Assembly: GCF_016863135.1 (NCBI RefSeq)
Contig: NZ_BOOH01000060.1
Coordinates: 1 to 64,000 of the forward strand
Length of the DNA: 64,000 bases
From: Planobispora longispora
GTDB taxonomy: Bacteria; Actinomycetota; Actinomycetes; Streptosporangiales; Streptosporangiaceae
Reading direction: 5' to 3'
The translations under genes were made by a program, and so were the position numbers. Positions 35,924-44,313 of the stretch are shown piece after piece. Below the pieces are notes generated by a model. It searched no databases, had not been told where the DNA came from, and saw only the letters and a list, made by a program, of their open reading frames with translations. Positions within the stretch are counted from its first letter, which is position 1; each line of letters opens with the position of its first letter.

Positions 35924-36906
35924 CCGGGACGGAGAAGACGCCGGCCGCGGCGGAGAAGACGCCGGCCGCGGCGGAGAAGACGCCGGCCGGGACGGGGGAG
36001 ACGCCGGCCGGAAAGGGGAAGGCGTTCTCCGGGCCGGGCAGGCCGGGTTCCGGCGCGCCGCTGCTGGAGACCCGCGGGTGCGGCAAGACGTTCGGCGGGG
36101 TGATCGCGCTGCGCGACGTCTCGACGCGGGTGGACGCGGGAGAGGTCACCTGCGTGCTCGGCGACAACGGCGCGGGCAAGTCCACGCTCATCAAGATCCT
36201 GGCGGGCGTGCACCCGCCCGACTCCGGCGAGTACCTGGTCGACGGCGCCCCCGCGCGCTTCACCAGTCCCCGCGACGCCCTGGACCGGGGCATCGCCACC
36301 GTCTACCAGGACCTGGCGATGATCCCGCTGATGTCGGTCTGGCGGAACTTCTTCCTCGGCTCAGAGCCGTCGCGCGGCCGGGGCCCGTTCCGCCGCTTCG
36401 ACGTGGCCCGGGCCAAGCGGACGGTCCGCGAGGAGCTGCGCTCCATGGGCATCGACATCCGCGACGTCGACCAGCCCGTGGGCACCCTGTCCGGCGGCGA
36501 GCGCCAGTCCGTGGCCATCGCCCGCGCGGTGTACTTCGGCGCCCGCGTGCTCATCCTCGACGAGCCGACCTCCGCCCTGGGCGTCAAGCAGGCGGGGGTG
36601 GTGCTGCGCTACATCGCCCAGGCCCGCGACCGCGGCCTGGGCGTGGTGTTCATCACGCACAACCCGCACCACGCCTACCCGATCGGCGACCGCTTCCTGC
36701 TGCTCAACCGGGGCACCAGCATGGGGGAGTACGGCAAGGCGGACGTCACCCGTCAGGAGATCGTCTCGCTGATGGCCGGGGGCGCGGAGCTGGAGCAGCT
36801 CGCCCACGAGCTGGGCCGGGACGAGCCGGGGCGGGATGTGACGAGCCGAGACGAGCCGGGGTGGGATGTGACGAGTCAGGGCGGGCCGGGGCGGGCCGGG
36901 ACGTGA
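35920..36906 (+). CDS. ABC transporter ATP-binding protein, FrcA-like, with repeat tails
   Basis: A 328-residue protein with a single ATPase domain, unlike the two-domain RbsA; this suggests a FrcBCA-like system. Walker [10 protein letters not shown], signature [15 protein letters not shown] and Walker [13 protein letters not shown] are present. The start is TTG 35920, overlapping the permease stop, with GGAGG 7 nt ahead. The first 30 or so residues are EKTPAAA-type repeats and the last 30 are [14 protein letters not shown] repeats, both encoded by DNA tandem repeats. These tails lie outside the conserved domain. Confidence 0.88.
   Translation: MTGTEKTPAAAEKTPAAAEKTPAGTGETPAGKGKAFSGPGRPGSGAPLLETRGCGKTFGGVIALRDVSTRVDAGEVTCVLGDNGAGKSTLIKILAGVHPPDSGEYLVDGAPARFTSPRDALDRGIATVYQDLAMIPLMSVWRNFFLGSEPSRGRGPFRRFDVARAKRTVREELRSMGIDIRDVDQPVGTLSGGERQSVAIARAVYFGARVLILDEPTSALGVKQAGVVLRYIAQARDRGLGVVFITHNPHHAYPIGDRFLLLNRGTSMGEYGKADVTRQEIVSLMAGGAELEQLAHELGRDEPGRDVTSRDEPGWDVTSQGGPGRAGT
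35932..36015 (+). repeat. 21-bp tandem repeats, four units
   Basis: Units beginning GAGAAGACGCCGGCC start at 35932, 35953 and 35974, with a fourth diverged unit at 35995. They encode the seven-residue repeats at the N-terminus of the ATPase. Confidence 0.9.
36818..36877 (+). repeat. 30-bp tandem repeat at the ATPase 3' end
   Basis: Two 30-bp units (36818-36847 and 36848-36877) differ at four positions and encode the ten-residue repeat at the C-terminus. A diverged third piece runs on to the stop. Confidence 0.9.
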
Positions 36907-36933
36907 GGGGCCGCCCGCCGGTCCGCTCCCCGG

Positions 36934-37665
36934 TCACCGGGGGAACAGCTCGAAGCTGACGGCCGGGCGGCCGCCGAAACGGGCGGCGGCGGTGGAGGTG
37001 ACCTGTTCGACGAAGGCGCGGCAGTAGCTCTCCGGCTCCTCGTCGGTGAGCGCCTCGATGTAGGTGCGGTGTTCCAGCAGGGACAGCACGGCGCGCTCCA
37101 GGCCGCCGCTCACCTCCACCGCGTGCGTCGGGCTGGGGGACCCGCTCACGGCCACCCAGCGCACGCCGTCCCAGGGGGAGAGCCCGCGGTCGGCCAGCTC
37201 GGGGAAGATCCACCGGTTGCCCGCGTCGGCGGCGGCGTCCAGGGCCGCCCGGCCCACCGCCCGGTGGTCGGGGGTGTTCCAGAAGGTCCCGCCCCAGGTG
37301 TCGTGGTGGTTGATGGTCAGCACCAGCTCCGGCCGGTGGCGCCTGATCGCCGCGGCGAGGTCCCGGCGCAGCGCCGGGCCGTACTGGATCACTCCGTCCT
37401 GATGGTCGAGGAACTCCACCGACGTCACCCCGACCACCGCGGCGCTCGCCCGCTGCTCCCGCTCGCGCACCTTGGCCGCCCTGGCCGGGTCGAGGGAGTC
37501 GATCCCGGCCTCGCCGCGGGTGGCCAGCAGGTAGGAGACCTCGCGGCGCTCGTCGGTCCAGCTGGCGATCGCCGCGGCGGTGCCGTACTCCAGGTCGTCG
37601 GGGTGGGCCACGATCGCCAGGGCCCGCTGCCAGTCGGTGGGCATCGCTTCGAGCTGCTCGGTCAT
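36934..37665 (-). CDS. PIG-L family deacetylase
   Basis: A 243-residue LmbE/PIG-L zinc hydrolase, the fold of MshB and other N-acetylglucosamine deacetylases. The metal motif AHPDDLEYG lies near residue 20, with TRGEAG after it and TINHHDTWGGTFWNTPDHRAVGRA containing the later histidine ligand. MshB acts on GlcNAc-inositol in mycothiol synthesis; a related inositol-containing substrate would fit this neighbourhood, but the sequence does not prove it. Convergent with the transporter operon, 27 bp away. Confidence 0.85.
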   Translation of the reverse strand: MTEQLEAMPTDWQRALAIVAHPDDLEYGTAAAIASWTDERREVSYLLATRGEAGIDSLDPARAAKVREREQRASAAVVGVTSVEFLDHQDGVIQYGPALRRDLAAAIRRHRPELVLTINHHDTWGGTFWNTPDHRAVGRAALDAAADAGNRWIFPELADRGLSPWDGVRWVAVSGSPSPTHAVEVSGGLERAVLSLLEHRTYIEALTDEEPESYCRAFVEQVTSTAAARFGGRPAVSFELFPR

Positions 37666-37852
37666 ATCGGGACTCCTTACGAAATCTACGCTGTAAAGGC
37701 GCTCGCTTGGTTCATCTCACCTGATCAAAGACGAAAACCAATCGTGCGACACGGAAAGGCGGAAATCGTGATGCCCCCACGGGGGTGATCCACCCGCTGA
37801 TCGGTTCCGAAGTAGGGGTGGCGGCATTCGTGCCGGCGGTGAGGAGGCCCCC

Positions 37853-38605
37853 ATGAGATCACGACAGGAGCCGTGGCACGCCCTGGCGGGGGCATACGCG
37901 CTCGACGCCGTCGACGGGGCCGAGCGGCTGGGCTTCGAGGACCACCTGGGCCGCTGCGCCGAGTGCGTCTGGGAGGTGCGGGAGCTCGCCGAGGCGGCGG
38001 CCCGGCTGGGCGAGGCGCTGGCCCAGGAGCCTCCGTACCGGACGCGGGAGCGGGTGATGGCGGGGATCTGCCGGGTCTCCGGCCCGCCCCGGCCCGCCGT
38101 GACGCTCGTCTCCCGCGGACGGCCGGCGCGGAGCGCGCGGGGATGGACGCGGGTGTCGTCGGGGCTCGCGGCGGCGGGCCTGGCCGCCGCGGTGGCGCTC
38201 GGGGTCGTCGCGGTCCGCTCCCAGGATCTGCTGGAGCGGTCGCGGGAGGACACCCGGCGGATCGCCTCCGTGCTGGCGGCGCCGGACGCCCGGTCGGTCA
38301 CGGGCACGGCGGAGGGGGGAGGCGGCGGCGGGGCGGTGGTCTCCCGCGGCCAGGGCAGGCTGGTGTTCGTCCCCTCCGGGCTGGAGGAACTGCCGGACGA
38401 CAGGACGTACCAGCTGTGGCGGATCGGCTCCTCGGGGATCACCTCGGCCGGGCTGCTGCGGTCCGGCGCTCCGGGGGAGCTGTCACCCGTGGTCGTCGAC
38501 GGGATCGGCGGGATCGAGGCGATGGGGGTCACGGTCGAACCCGCCGGGGGGTCACGGCAGCCGACCACCGCGCCGCTGCTCCTGCTGGACCTGCCGGGCC
38601 CGTGA
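37853..38605 (+). CDS. RskA-like anti-sigma factor, orphan
   Basis: A 250-residue membrane anti-sigma factor. The N-terminal zinc-binding anti-sigma domain has WHALAGAYALDAVDGAE and DHLGRCAECVWEV (H-x3-C-x2-C). One membrane span lies at about residues 103-122 (GLAAAGLAAAVALGVVAV). The external RskA domain includes LPDDRTYQLWRIG and AMGVTVEPAGGSRQPT. It would hold an ECF sigma factor at the membrane until cleaved. No sigma-factor gene is adjacent, which is unusual for RskA. The ATG follows GAGGAGG. Confidence 0.88.
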   Translation: MRSRQEPWHALAGAYALDAVDGAERLGFEDHLGRCAECVWEVRELAEAAARLGEALAQEPPYRTRERVMAGICRVSGPPRPAVTLVSRGRPARSARGWTRVSSGLAAAGLAAAVALGVVAVRSQDLLERSREDTRRIASVLAAPDARSVTGTAEGGGGGGAVVSRGQGRLVFVPSGLEELPDDRTYQLWRIGSSGITSAGLLRSGAPGELSPVVVDGIGGIEAMGVTVEPAGGSRQPTTAPLLLLDLPGP

Positions 38606-38662
38606 GCGCGCCCGGCCGGTCCGGCCCGCCCGGCCGTACGGGGCCGCCGGTACCCTTCGGGG

Positions 38663-39295
38663 GTGGCAGAGCCGTACCTGACGCTGGAAGAGCCGATCGA
38701 GCACGAGATCGAGATCAAGGGATCGCGGTTCATCTGCGTCCTGGAGCCGGTCCCCTCGGAGGCGGCCGCGCGGGAGGTCGTGGCCGGGCGCAAGGAGCTG
38801 CACGCCGACGCCACGCACAACTGCTCCGCCTACGTGATCGGCGGGGACCGGAGGGTCCAGCGCTCCGACGACGACGGCGAGCCCGGCGGCACGGCCGGGG
38901 CGCCGATGCTGGAGACGCTGCTGCGGCGGGGGATGGGCGACGTGGTCGCGGTGGTCACCCGCTACTTCGGCGGGGTGAAGCTGGGCGCGGGCGGGCTGGT
39001 GCGCGCGTACGGCGGCGCGGTCGCCAAGACGCTGGATCTGGCGGCCACGGTGACGATGGTTCCCGCGCGGGCCGTGACGGTGACCGTGGACCACGTGCTG
39101 GCCGGGCGCCTGGAGAACAGCCTGCGGGCCTCGCCGTACGAGGTCGGGCGGGTCGTCTACGGCGCCCGGGTCGAGGTCGAGGCACTGGTGCGCGAGCCGG
39201 AGCTGGACGGGTTCTCCGCCTGGGTCGCCACGCTGACGGCGGGCCGGGCGTCCGTCGAGCCGGGGGCGGCGGTCCACCTCAGGGAGACCCGCTGA
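38663..39295 (+). CDS. YigZ/IMPACT family protein
   Basis: A 210-residue UPF0029 protein. The N-terminal IMPACT domain has KGSRFICVLEPV, ATHNCSAYVIG, DDDGEPGGTAGAPMLE and the signature VVTRYFGGVKLGAGGLVRAY; the C-terminal domain is the ferredoxin-like DUF1949. Human IMPACT acts in translation-stress signalling; the bacterial role is unclear. GTG start. Convergent with the next gene, 9 bp apart. Confidence 0.92.
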   Translation: MAEPYLTLEEPIEHEIEIKGSRFICVLEPVPSEAAAREVVAGRKELHADATHNCSAYVIGGDRRVQRSDDDGEPGGTAGAPMLETLLRRGMGDVVAVVTRYFGGVKLGAGGLVRAYGGAVAKTLDLAATVTMVPARAVTVTVDHVLAGRLENSLRASPYEVGRVVYGARVEVEALVREPELDGFSAWVATLTAGRASVEPGAAVHLRETR

Positions 39296-39304
39296 GACCG
39301 GGGC

Positions 39305-40405
39305 TCACGGCAGGGCGACGTACAGGCCCGCAATCGCCTCGGTGACCTCGTCGGGGAAGGACTCGAACGGCGTCGCCTCGATCGTCCGCTTCGCGCCGCG
39401 GCCGGTGTGCTTCCAGGTGCCCAGGACGCGCCCGTCGGCGACGACCGTCGGCCGGAAGACGCCGTTGCCGCCGGGGACGATGCGGTCGGCGAACTCGGCG
39501 GCCAGGACGGCGCCGCGGTCCTGGTAGCCCAGGATGAACTCGTCGAACCCGGGCAGCAGGAAGACGCCCCGTGCCCGGTCGCGGCAGGCGTCGAGCAGGG
39601 CGGGCGTCTCGGGGGCCATGAGGTGCTCGACCCCGCCGACGTCGAGGCGGGCGAGGCGCGGCCGGGCGAGGGCGAGCCCGGCCCGGACGTCGGCCGCCAG
39701 GAGGCTCGTCCACCGGGTGAAGTCCTTGACGGTGGCCGGGCCGTGGCCGGTGAAGTAGCGCAGGGCCAGCTCGCCGAGGGCCTCCTCGCGTTCGAGGCGC
39801 CGGGGCCGCGGGATCCACTCCTCGACGAGCACGAGCAGCTGCTCGCCGTCGCGGACCGGCCCGAAGCAGAGCGTCCCGGTCTGGGCCAGGTTCCCCACCA
39901 TGTGGTAGCCGCGCTGCCCCGTCGTGTCCAGGCCGCCCTCCCGCCACGCGGCCAGCAGCTCGTCGCGGCGCAGCCGGTTCCCGCCCGCCAGCGCGTCCAC
40001 GGCCAGCCGCCGGGCCCGCTCCAGCGTCGGGGCGTCCAGGCCGAGCTCGGCGCGGCGGGCGGCGGCCGAGGCCAGTATGCGCGGTGCGGTGAGACCGAGG
40101 ATCCAGGGCAGGTCCTCGGCCACGACGAGGTGGAGGGTGCCCCGCATCGGCCACGACTTGACGATCTCGCCGGCGTCGAACGCGGACTCCACGGCCTGGC
40201 GGGTGCCCGCGGCGGCGCGCAGCGCGACCGAGGTGACCACTCCGGCGGGATCCTGCGCCTGCACGGCGGTCAGCCGCCGGACGACCTCGGCCGGGCCCGG
40301 CAGGCCGGGACCGGCGATGTGCTGGGCGGCGAGCCTGAGCAGGGCCACCTCGTGCGGGGTCGCCGTGGCCGCGCCCTCGGCGGGCGGGGTGGTTCTCCGG
40401 GCCAT
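39305..40405 (-). CDS. Winged-helix DNA-binding domain protein (HTH_42)
   Basis: A 366-residue protein of the winged-helix family related to AlkZ-type glycosylases. It shows LRLAAQHIAG, VVRRLTAVQAQDP, the WPMRGTLHLVVAEDLPWILGL motif, YFTGHGPATVKDFTRWTSL and LLPGFDEFILGYQDR, all conserved in this family. Some members unhook DNA interstrand crosslinks; the Q-x-Q-like feature appears here as TAVQAQD. Function as a DNA-repair glycosylase is possible. The ATG follows GGAGGAG. Confidence 0.8.
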   Translation of the reverse strand: MARRTTPPAEGAATATPHEVALLRLAAQHIAGPGLPGPAEVVRRLTAVQAQDPAGVVTSVALRAAAGTRQAVESAFDAGEIVKSWPMRGTLHLVVAEDLPWILGLTAPRILASAAARRAELGLDAPTLERARRLAVDALAGGNRLRRDELLAAWREGGLDTTGQRGYHMVGNLAQTGTLCFGPVRDGEQLLVLVEEWIPRPRRLEREEALGELALRYFTGHGPATVKDFTRWTSLLAADVRAGLALARPRLARLDVGGVEHLMAPETPALLDACRDRARGVFLLPGFDEFILGYQDRGAVLAAEFADRIVPGGNGVFRPTVVADGRVLGTWKHTGRGAKRTIEATPFESFPDEVTEAIAGLYVALP

Positions 40406-40870
40406 GGCTCCTCCTCGTGTGCGCCGGGTGTGCGGGGCGGATCGCCCGGCGGATGAGAGCGATCTTGCCGTATTCGTCCCACATCCGCGCGCCGAGTCTG
40501 CCGTGGGCGACCGACAATCGGCGCGCCTCTCCGGGCGGCGGCTGGGCCGAATCTTGGCGCGGCGCATTGAAACTATGAGATAAGTCACACTCGGCGGGGA
40601 GGGAAGGGTTGAGTCGATCATCGGTAGCGCCCTCTCGTCCCCTCTGGCCGGTTCGCCGGATTTCTCGGGATTCTCCTCCACGTGCCGCTCATGCCTTCCT
40701 GACGTGCGGAAACGTCGCAGGATTCGGGGGTGGTCGGTCGGGTTCTCCGTGTGGCGGGGCCGTACGGCGCGCGGCTGGGGTTTTCCGCACCCCCGTGCTG
40801 GGGCTCCGGCCAGGAGAGATCGGCGGCACGCCTCATGCACGGCATATCCCGGTGTCCCTAGCCTTGGGGC
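40406..40870. other. 465-bp intergenic region without a supported gene
   Basis: It separates the winged-helix gene from the DedA gene. TTGAAA near 40567 stands in a locally AT-rich stretch and may be part of a promoter. TAGCCT at about 40859-40864 lies 6 nt before the DedA ATG and suits a leaderless start. An ORF from 40609 runs into the DedA gene in another frame, without coding character. Confidence 0.5.
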
Positions 40871-41515
40871 ATGAGTTCATCGACTGTCGACGGGGTCGCC
40901 GGGTGGGCGATCAGCATCATGGAGGCCCTGGGAGCGCCCGGGGCCGGGATCGCGATCGCCCTGGAGAACCTGTTCCCCCCGCTGCCCAGCGAGGTGATCC
41001 TGCCGCTGGCCGGGTTCACCGCCAGCCAGAGTGAGGGGAAGATGAGCCTGTTCGACGCGGTGCTCTGGACCACCCTCGGCTCGGTGGTCGGCGCGCTGGT
41101 GCTCTACGGGGTCGGCGCGCTGCTCGGCCGGGAGCGGGTGATCTTCATCGCCTCCAAGCTGCCGCTGATCAACGTCTCCGACATCGAGAAGACCGAGGCG
41201 TGGTTCGCCAGGCACGGGAAGAAGACGGTCTTCTTCGGGCGGATGATTCCCATCTTCCGCAGCCTGATCTCGATCCCGGCCGGCGTCGAGCGCATGCCGC
41301 TCTCGATCTTCACCATCCTCACCCTGGCCGGCAGCCTCATCTGGAACACGGCCTTCATCATGGCCGGATACGCCCTCGGTGAGCAGTACCACCTGATCGA
41401 GCAGTACATGGGGATCGTCTCCAAGGCCGTGCTGGGAGTCGTCCTGCTCGCCGTCGTGATCTTCATCTGGGTCCGGCTGGTGGACCGGCGCAAGGGCAAG
41501 CACCACGCCGGCTGA
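40871..41515 (+). CDS. DedA family membrane protein
   Basis: A 214-residue DedA/SNARE-associated protein with about five hydrophobic segments. Conserved parts are LENLFPPLPSEVILPLAGF, the central FARHGKKTVFFGRMIPIFRSLISIPAGVERMPLSIF (in segments) containing the arginines needed for function, and a C-terminal span followed by a basic tail. DedA proteins are implicated in undecaprenyl-phosphate or phospholipid flipping and membrane homeostasis. No ribosome site; probably leaderless with TAGCCT as -10. Confidence 0.93.
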   Translation: MSSSTVDGVAGWAISIMEALGAPGAGIAIALENLFPPLPSEVILPLAGFTASQSEGKMSLFDAVLWTTLGSVVGALVLYGVGALLGRERVIFIASKLPLINVSDIEKTEAWFARHGKKTVFFGRMIPIFRSLISIPAGVERMPLSIFTILTLAGSLIWNTAFIMAGYALGEQYHLIEQYMGIVSKAVLGVVLLAVVIFIWVRLVDRRKGKHHAG

Positions 41516-41547
41516 CGGCACGGGCCGCGAGACGGCACGGCCTGCGA
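41514..41547 (+). repeat. 17-bp tandem repeat starting in the DedA stop codon
   Basis: GACGGCACGGGCCGCGA (41514-41530) begins with the last two bases of the TGA and is repeated at 41531-41547 with two changes. Confidence 0.85.
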
Positions 41548-41582
41548 AGGCGCCGAGACCCGCCCGGGGTCTCGGCGCCTTC
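41546..41582 (+). terminator. DedA terminator hairpin
   Basis: GAAGGCGCCGAGACCC and its exact complement (41567-41582) form a 16-bp stem with a 5-nt loop, 31 bp after the stop. Confidence 0.85.
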
Positions 41583-41657
41583 CGGTTCTCCCGGGCCGCC
41601 GGCGTCGGCCGTCCCACCGAGGAAGCCTCCGGAGTCGCGCTGCCCCCTTCTCTGCAA

Positions 41658-41671
41658 ACCGACTAGTCGGT
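41658..41671. promoter_or_regulatory. TetR-type operator at the serine hydrolase promoter
   Basis: ACCGACTAGTCGGT is a perfect 14-bp palindrome of the kind bound by many actinobacterial TetR proteins. TACGGT directly follows (41671-41676) and could be the -10, so a bound repressor would block RNA polymerase. The gene starts 32 bp later. Confidence 0.7.
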
Positions 41672-41702
41672 ACGGTAAGGCGAACGGTGAGGAGGGCCCG
41701 CC

Positions 41703-42857
41703 ATGGTGGCGATTCACGGAGACTGCGACGACCGTTTCGAAGGGGTCCGCAAGGCCTTCGAGGAGAACTTCTCCGCCCGCGGCGAGATCGGCGCGGCGGT
41801 CGCGGTGACGGTGGACGGCACGACCGTCGCCGACCTGTGGGGCGGGCACGCCGACCGGGCGCGCACCCGGCCGTGGGAGCGCGACACCCTGGTCAACGCC
41901 TGGTCCACCACCAAGGGGATCGTCGCGCTCTGCGTCCACATGCTGGCCGATCGCGGCCTGCTCGACCTCGACGCGCCGGTCGCCTCCTACTGGCCGGAGT
42001 TCGCCGCCGCGGGCAAGCGGGACCTGCCGGTGCGCTGGCTGCTCTCGCACCGGGCCGGCCTCTCCGGGACCCGCGAGCCGACCACCGGAGACGACCTGCT
42101 CGACTGGGAGCTGATGACCTCGCGGCTGGCCGCCATGGAGCCCTGGTGGGAGCCGGGCAGCCGGTCCGGCTACCACGCGCTGACCTACGGGTACCTGGTC
42201 GGCGAGGTCGTCCGGCGGATCGACGGCCGGACCGTCGGGCGTTTCCTGCGCGAGGAGGTCACCGGGCCGCTGGGCCTCGACTTCGCCGTCGGGCTGCCGG
42301 AGTCGGAGGACGGCCGGGTCGCCGAGCTGGTCCAGGAGCCCCCGCCCGCGGGGAGCGAGCAGGCGGAGATCTACGCCCAGATGCACCCGGCCGCGCTCGC
42401 GGCCCTGGCCAATCCGCTCTTCGGCGCGGAGGGGGCCAACACCCCGGCCTGGCGCCGCGCGGAGGTCCCTGCCGCCAACGGCCACGGCACGGCGCGGGCC
42501 GTGGCCGCGCTGTACGGCGTCATGGCGTGCGGCGGCAGCTGGGACGGCCGCCGGCTGCTCTCGGCGGAGGCGGTCGAGCGCGCCTGGCAGGGCCAGGGCT
42601 CCTGCGTCGACCTCGTGCTCGGCGCCGGCTTCGGCGGGGAGACCGAGATCGCGCTGGGCTACTGGCTGAGTGGCGCGCGCGGCTCCTACGGGCCCAACCC
42701 CCGGGCGTTCGGGCACGACGGCTACGGCGGCTCGTTCGGGCTGGCCGACCCCGAGGCGCGGCTGTCCATCGGCTACGTGATGAACCACATGGGGGTGCAG
42801 ATCTCCGACGACCCCCGGAAGATGGCGCTGGTCGAGGCGGCCTACGCCGCCCTCTGA
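41703..42857 (+). CDS. Serine hydrolase, class C beta-lactamase/esterase fold
   Basis: A 384-residue EstB-like esterase. The nucleophile motif S-x-x-K is S68-TT-K71 in NAWSTTKG, followed by the second-motif tyrosine in SGYHALTYGYLVGE and a C-terminal GHDGYGGSFGLADP that replaces the KTG triad, as in esterases. LLSHRAGLSG is another family mark. No signal peptide, so a cytoplasmic enzyme. The ATG follows GAGGAGGG. Control by an unlinked TetR repressor is predicted from the palindrome upstream. Confidence 0.85.
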   Translation: MVAIHGDCDDRFEGVRKAFEENFSARGEIGAAVAVTVDGTTVADLWGGHADRARTRPWERDTLVNAWSTTKGIVALCVHMLADRGLLDLDAPVASYWPEFAAAGKRDLPVRWLLSHRAGLSGTREPTTGDDLLDWELMTSRLAAMEPWWEPGSRSGYHALTYGYLVGEVVRRIDGRTVGRFLREEVTGPLGLDFAVGLPESEDGRVAELVQEPPPAGSEQAEIYAQMHPAALAALANPLFGAEGANTPAWRRAEVPAANGHGTARAVAALYGVMACGGSWDGRRLLSAEAVERAWQGQGSCVDLVLGAGFGGETEIALGYWLSGARGSYGPNPRAFGHDGYGGSFGLADPEARLSIGYVMNHMGVQISDDPRKMALVEAAYAAL

Positions 42858-42919
42858 CCGGCCGCCCGGTCCGCCCGGCGGGTGGCGCCGGGCGCCGGGA
42901 GGAGGAGCGCGCGGGCGGT

Positions 42920-44149
42920 TCAGCCCTCCAGGGCGTACTGCATGACGCGGAGTTTGGCCTGGGCCTCGGCCAGCTCCGAGGCAGGGTTGGAGCCGCCCAT
43001 GATGCCGCAGCCGGCGAACAGCCGGGCGCGGGAGCCGGTGATCTGGGCGCAGCGCAGGGCGATGCCCCACTCGCCGTCGCCCCGGGCGTCGATCCAGCCG
43101 ACCGGTCCGGCGTATCCGGCCCGGTCCATGCCCTCGAGCTCGCGGATGACCTCCAGGGCGGTGGCCGTGGGGGTGCCGCCCACGGCGGCGGTGGGGTGCA
43201 TGGCCGCCACCACGTCCAGCACCGAGGCGCCGGCGGCCAGGCGGCCGGTGACCGGGCTGGCCAGGTGCTGGACGTTGGGGAGCACGAGCAGCTCGGGCTC
43301 CTCGGGCACCTTCAGCTCGGAGCAGAGGGGGGAGAGGGCCTCGCGGACCGACTCCACCGCGCAGATGTGCTCCTGCCGGTCCTTCTCCGAGGCGAACAGG
43401 GCGGCCCCGCGGGCGAGGTCGTCGGCCGCGTCGGTGCCCCTGGGGGCCGTGCCGGCCAGGACCAGGGACTCGATCATCTCGCCGGTGTGGCGGACCAGCA
43501 GCTCCGGGGTGGCGCCGACCAGGCCCGCGCAGGAGAAGGTGTAGCACTCGGGGAAGCGCTCGGCCAGCCGGGACAGCAGCAGCCGGACATCGATGGGCCG
43601 TTCGGCGACGGCGGTCAGGTCGCGGGCGAGGACGGCCTTCTGCAGGCGTCCGGAACGGATCAGCCCCACGGCCCGCGCCACCGCGTGCTCCCACTCGGGG
43701 GCGGTCAGGCTGCCGTCGCCGTAGCGGATCCTGCCGGGGTCGTCGAGCGGGAGGACCGGGTCGAGCAGTTCCTCGCCGATGGTGGTCAGCCAGGCGAGGC
43801 CGTCGCGGCGGGCGAGGACGGCGCGGGGGACGACGAGCACCGAGCCGGGGGAGGCCGGGTCGAAGGTGAAGGAGCCGAAGGCGACCGGGCCGGAGCCCGG
43901 GACGCGCACCTCGTCCTCGACGTCGGCCTCGCCGAAGGTGGCCGACAGCCAGTCACGGGCCCACTCGAAGCGGTCGGGGCCCGGAGGCACCGTCACCCGC
44001 GCGGCCTCACCCCATGCGACCAGCCCTTCGCCATGCCTGATCCAGGCGTAGGGGGCCGTGCCAGGAAGACGTGAGACCAGGTCGCCGGGGTCGCCGACGA
44101 GGGTGGTCTTCGCCACGAGAGGACGGATCAATCCGAGCGCGACTCTCAC
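42920..44149 (-). CDS. menF: Isochorismate synthase
   Basis: A 409-residue chorismate-utilising enzyme converting chorismate to isochorismate. The catalytic domain has RGRLQKAVLARDLTA-like RSGRLQKAVLARD, LVLAGTAPRGTDA, QHLASPVTGRL, HPTAAVGGTPT and GPVGWIDARGDGEWGIALR. With MenD, MenC and MenE in this window it supports a classical menaquinone route; a siderophore role is possible but no siderophore genes are near. GTG 44149 is chosen because TAGAGT lies 7 nt upstream on the minus strand, a leaderless arrangement; GTG 44158 is also possible. Confidence 0.88.
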   Translation of the reverse strand: MRVALGLIRPLVAKTTLVGDPGDLVSRLPGTAPYAWIRHGEGLVAWGEAARVTVPPGPDRFEWARDWLSATFGEADVEDEVRVPGSGPVAFGSFTFDPASPGSVLVVPRAVLARRDGLAWLTTIGEELLDPVLPLDDPGRIRYGDGSLTAPEWEHAVARAVGLIRSGRLQKAVLARDLTAVAERPIDVRLLLSRLAERFPECYTFSCAGLVGATPELLVRHTGEMIESLVLAGTAPRGTDAADDLARGAALFASEKDRQEHICAVESVREALSPLCSELKVPEEPELLVLPNVQHLASPVTGRLAAGASVLDVVAAMHPTAAVGGTPTATALEVIRELEGMDRAGYAGPVGWIDARGDGEWGIALRCAQITGSRARLFAGCGIMGGSNPASELAEAQAKLRVMQYALEG

Positions 44150-44313
44150 CCACAACACTCTATGCGGAAACTGAACGTGTTCGATAAGCACCCCTGGGCA
44201 AGCATGCGCACTGACGGCTGTCAAGGAAACCAAAGCAGTTGGTCAATCCACGGCGCGTCTCTGTCCTGCGGTGATACATCCGGATCAGAAGTGATCTCAT
44301 GACCGGAGGCCCG

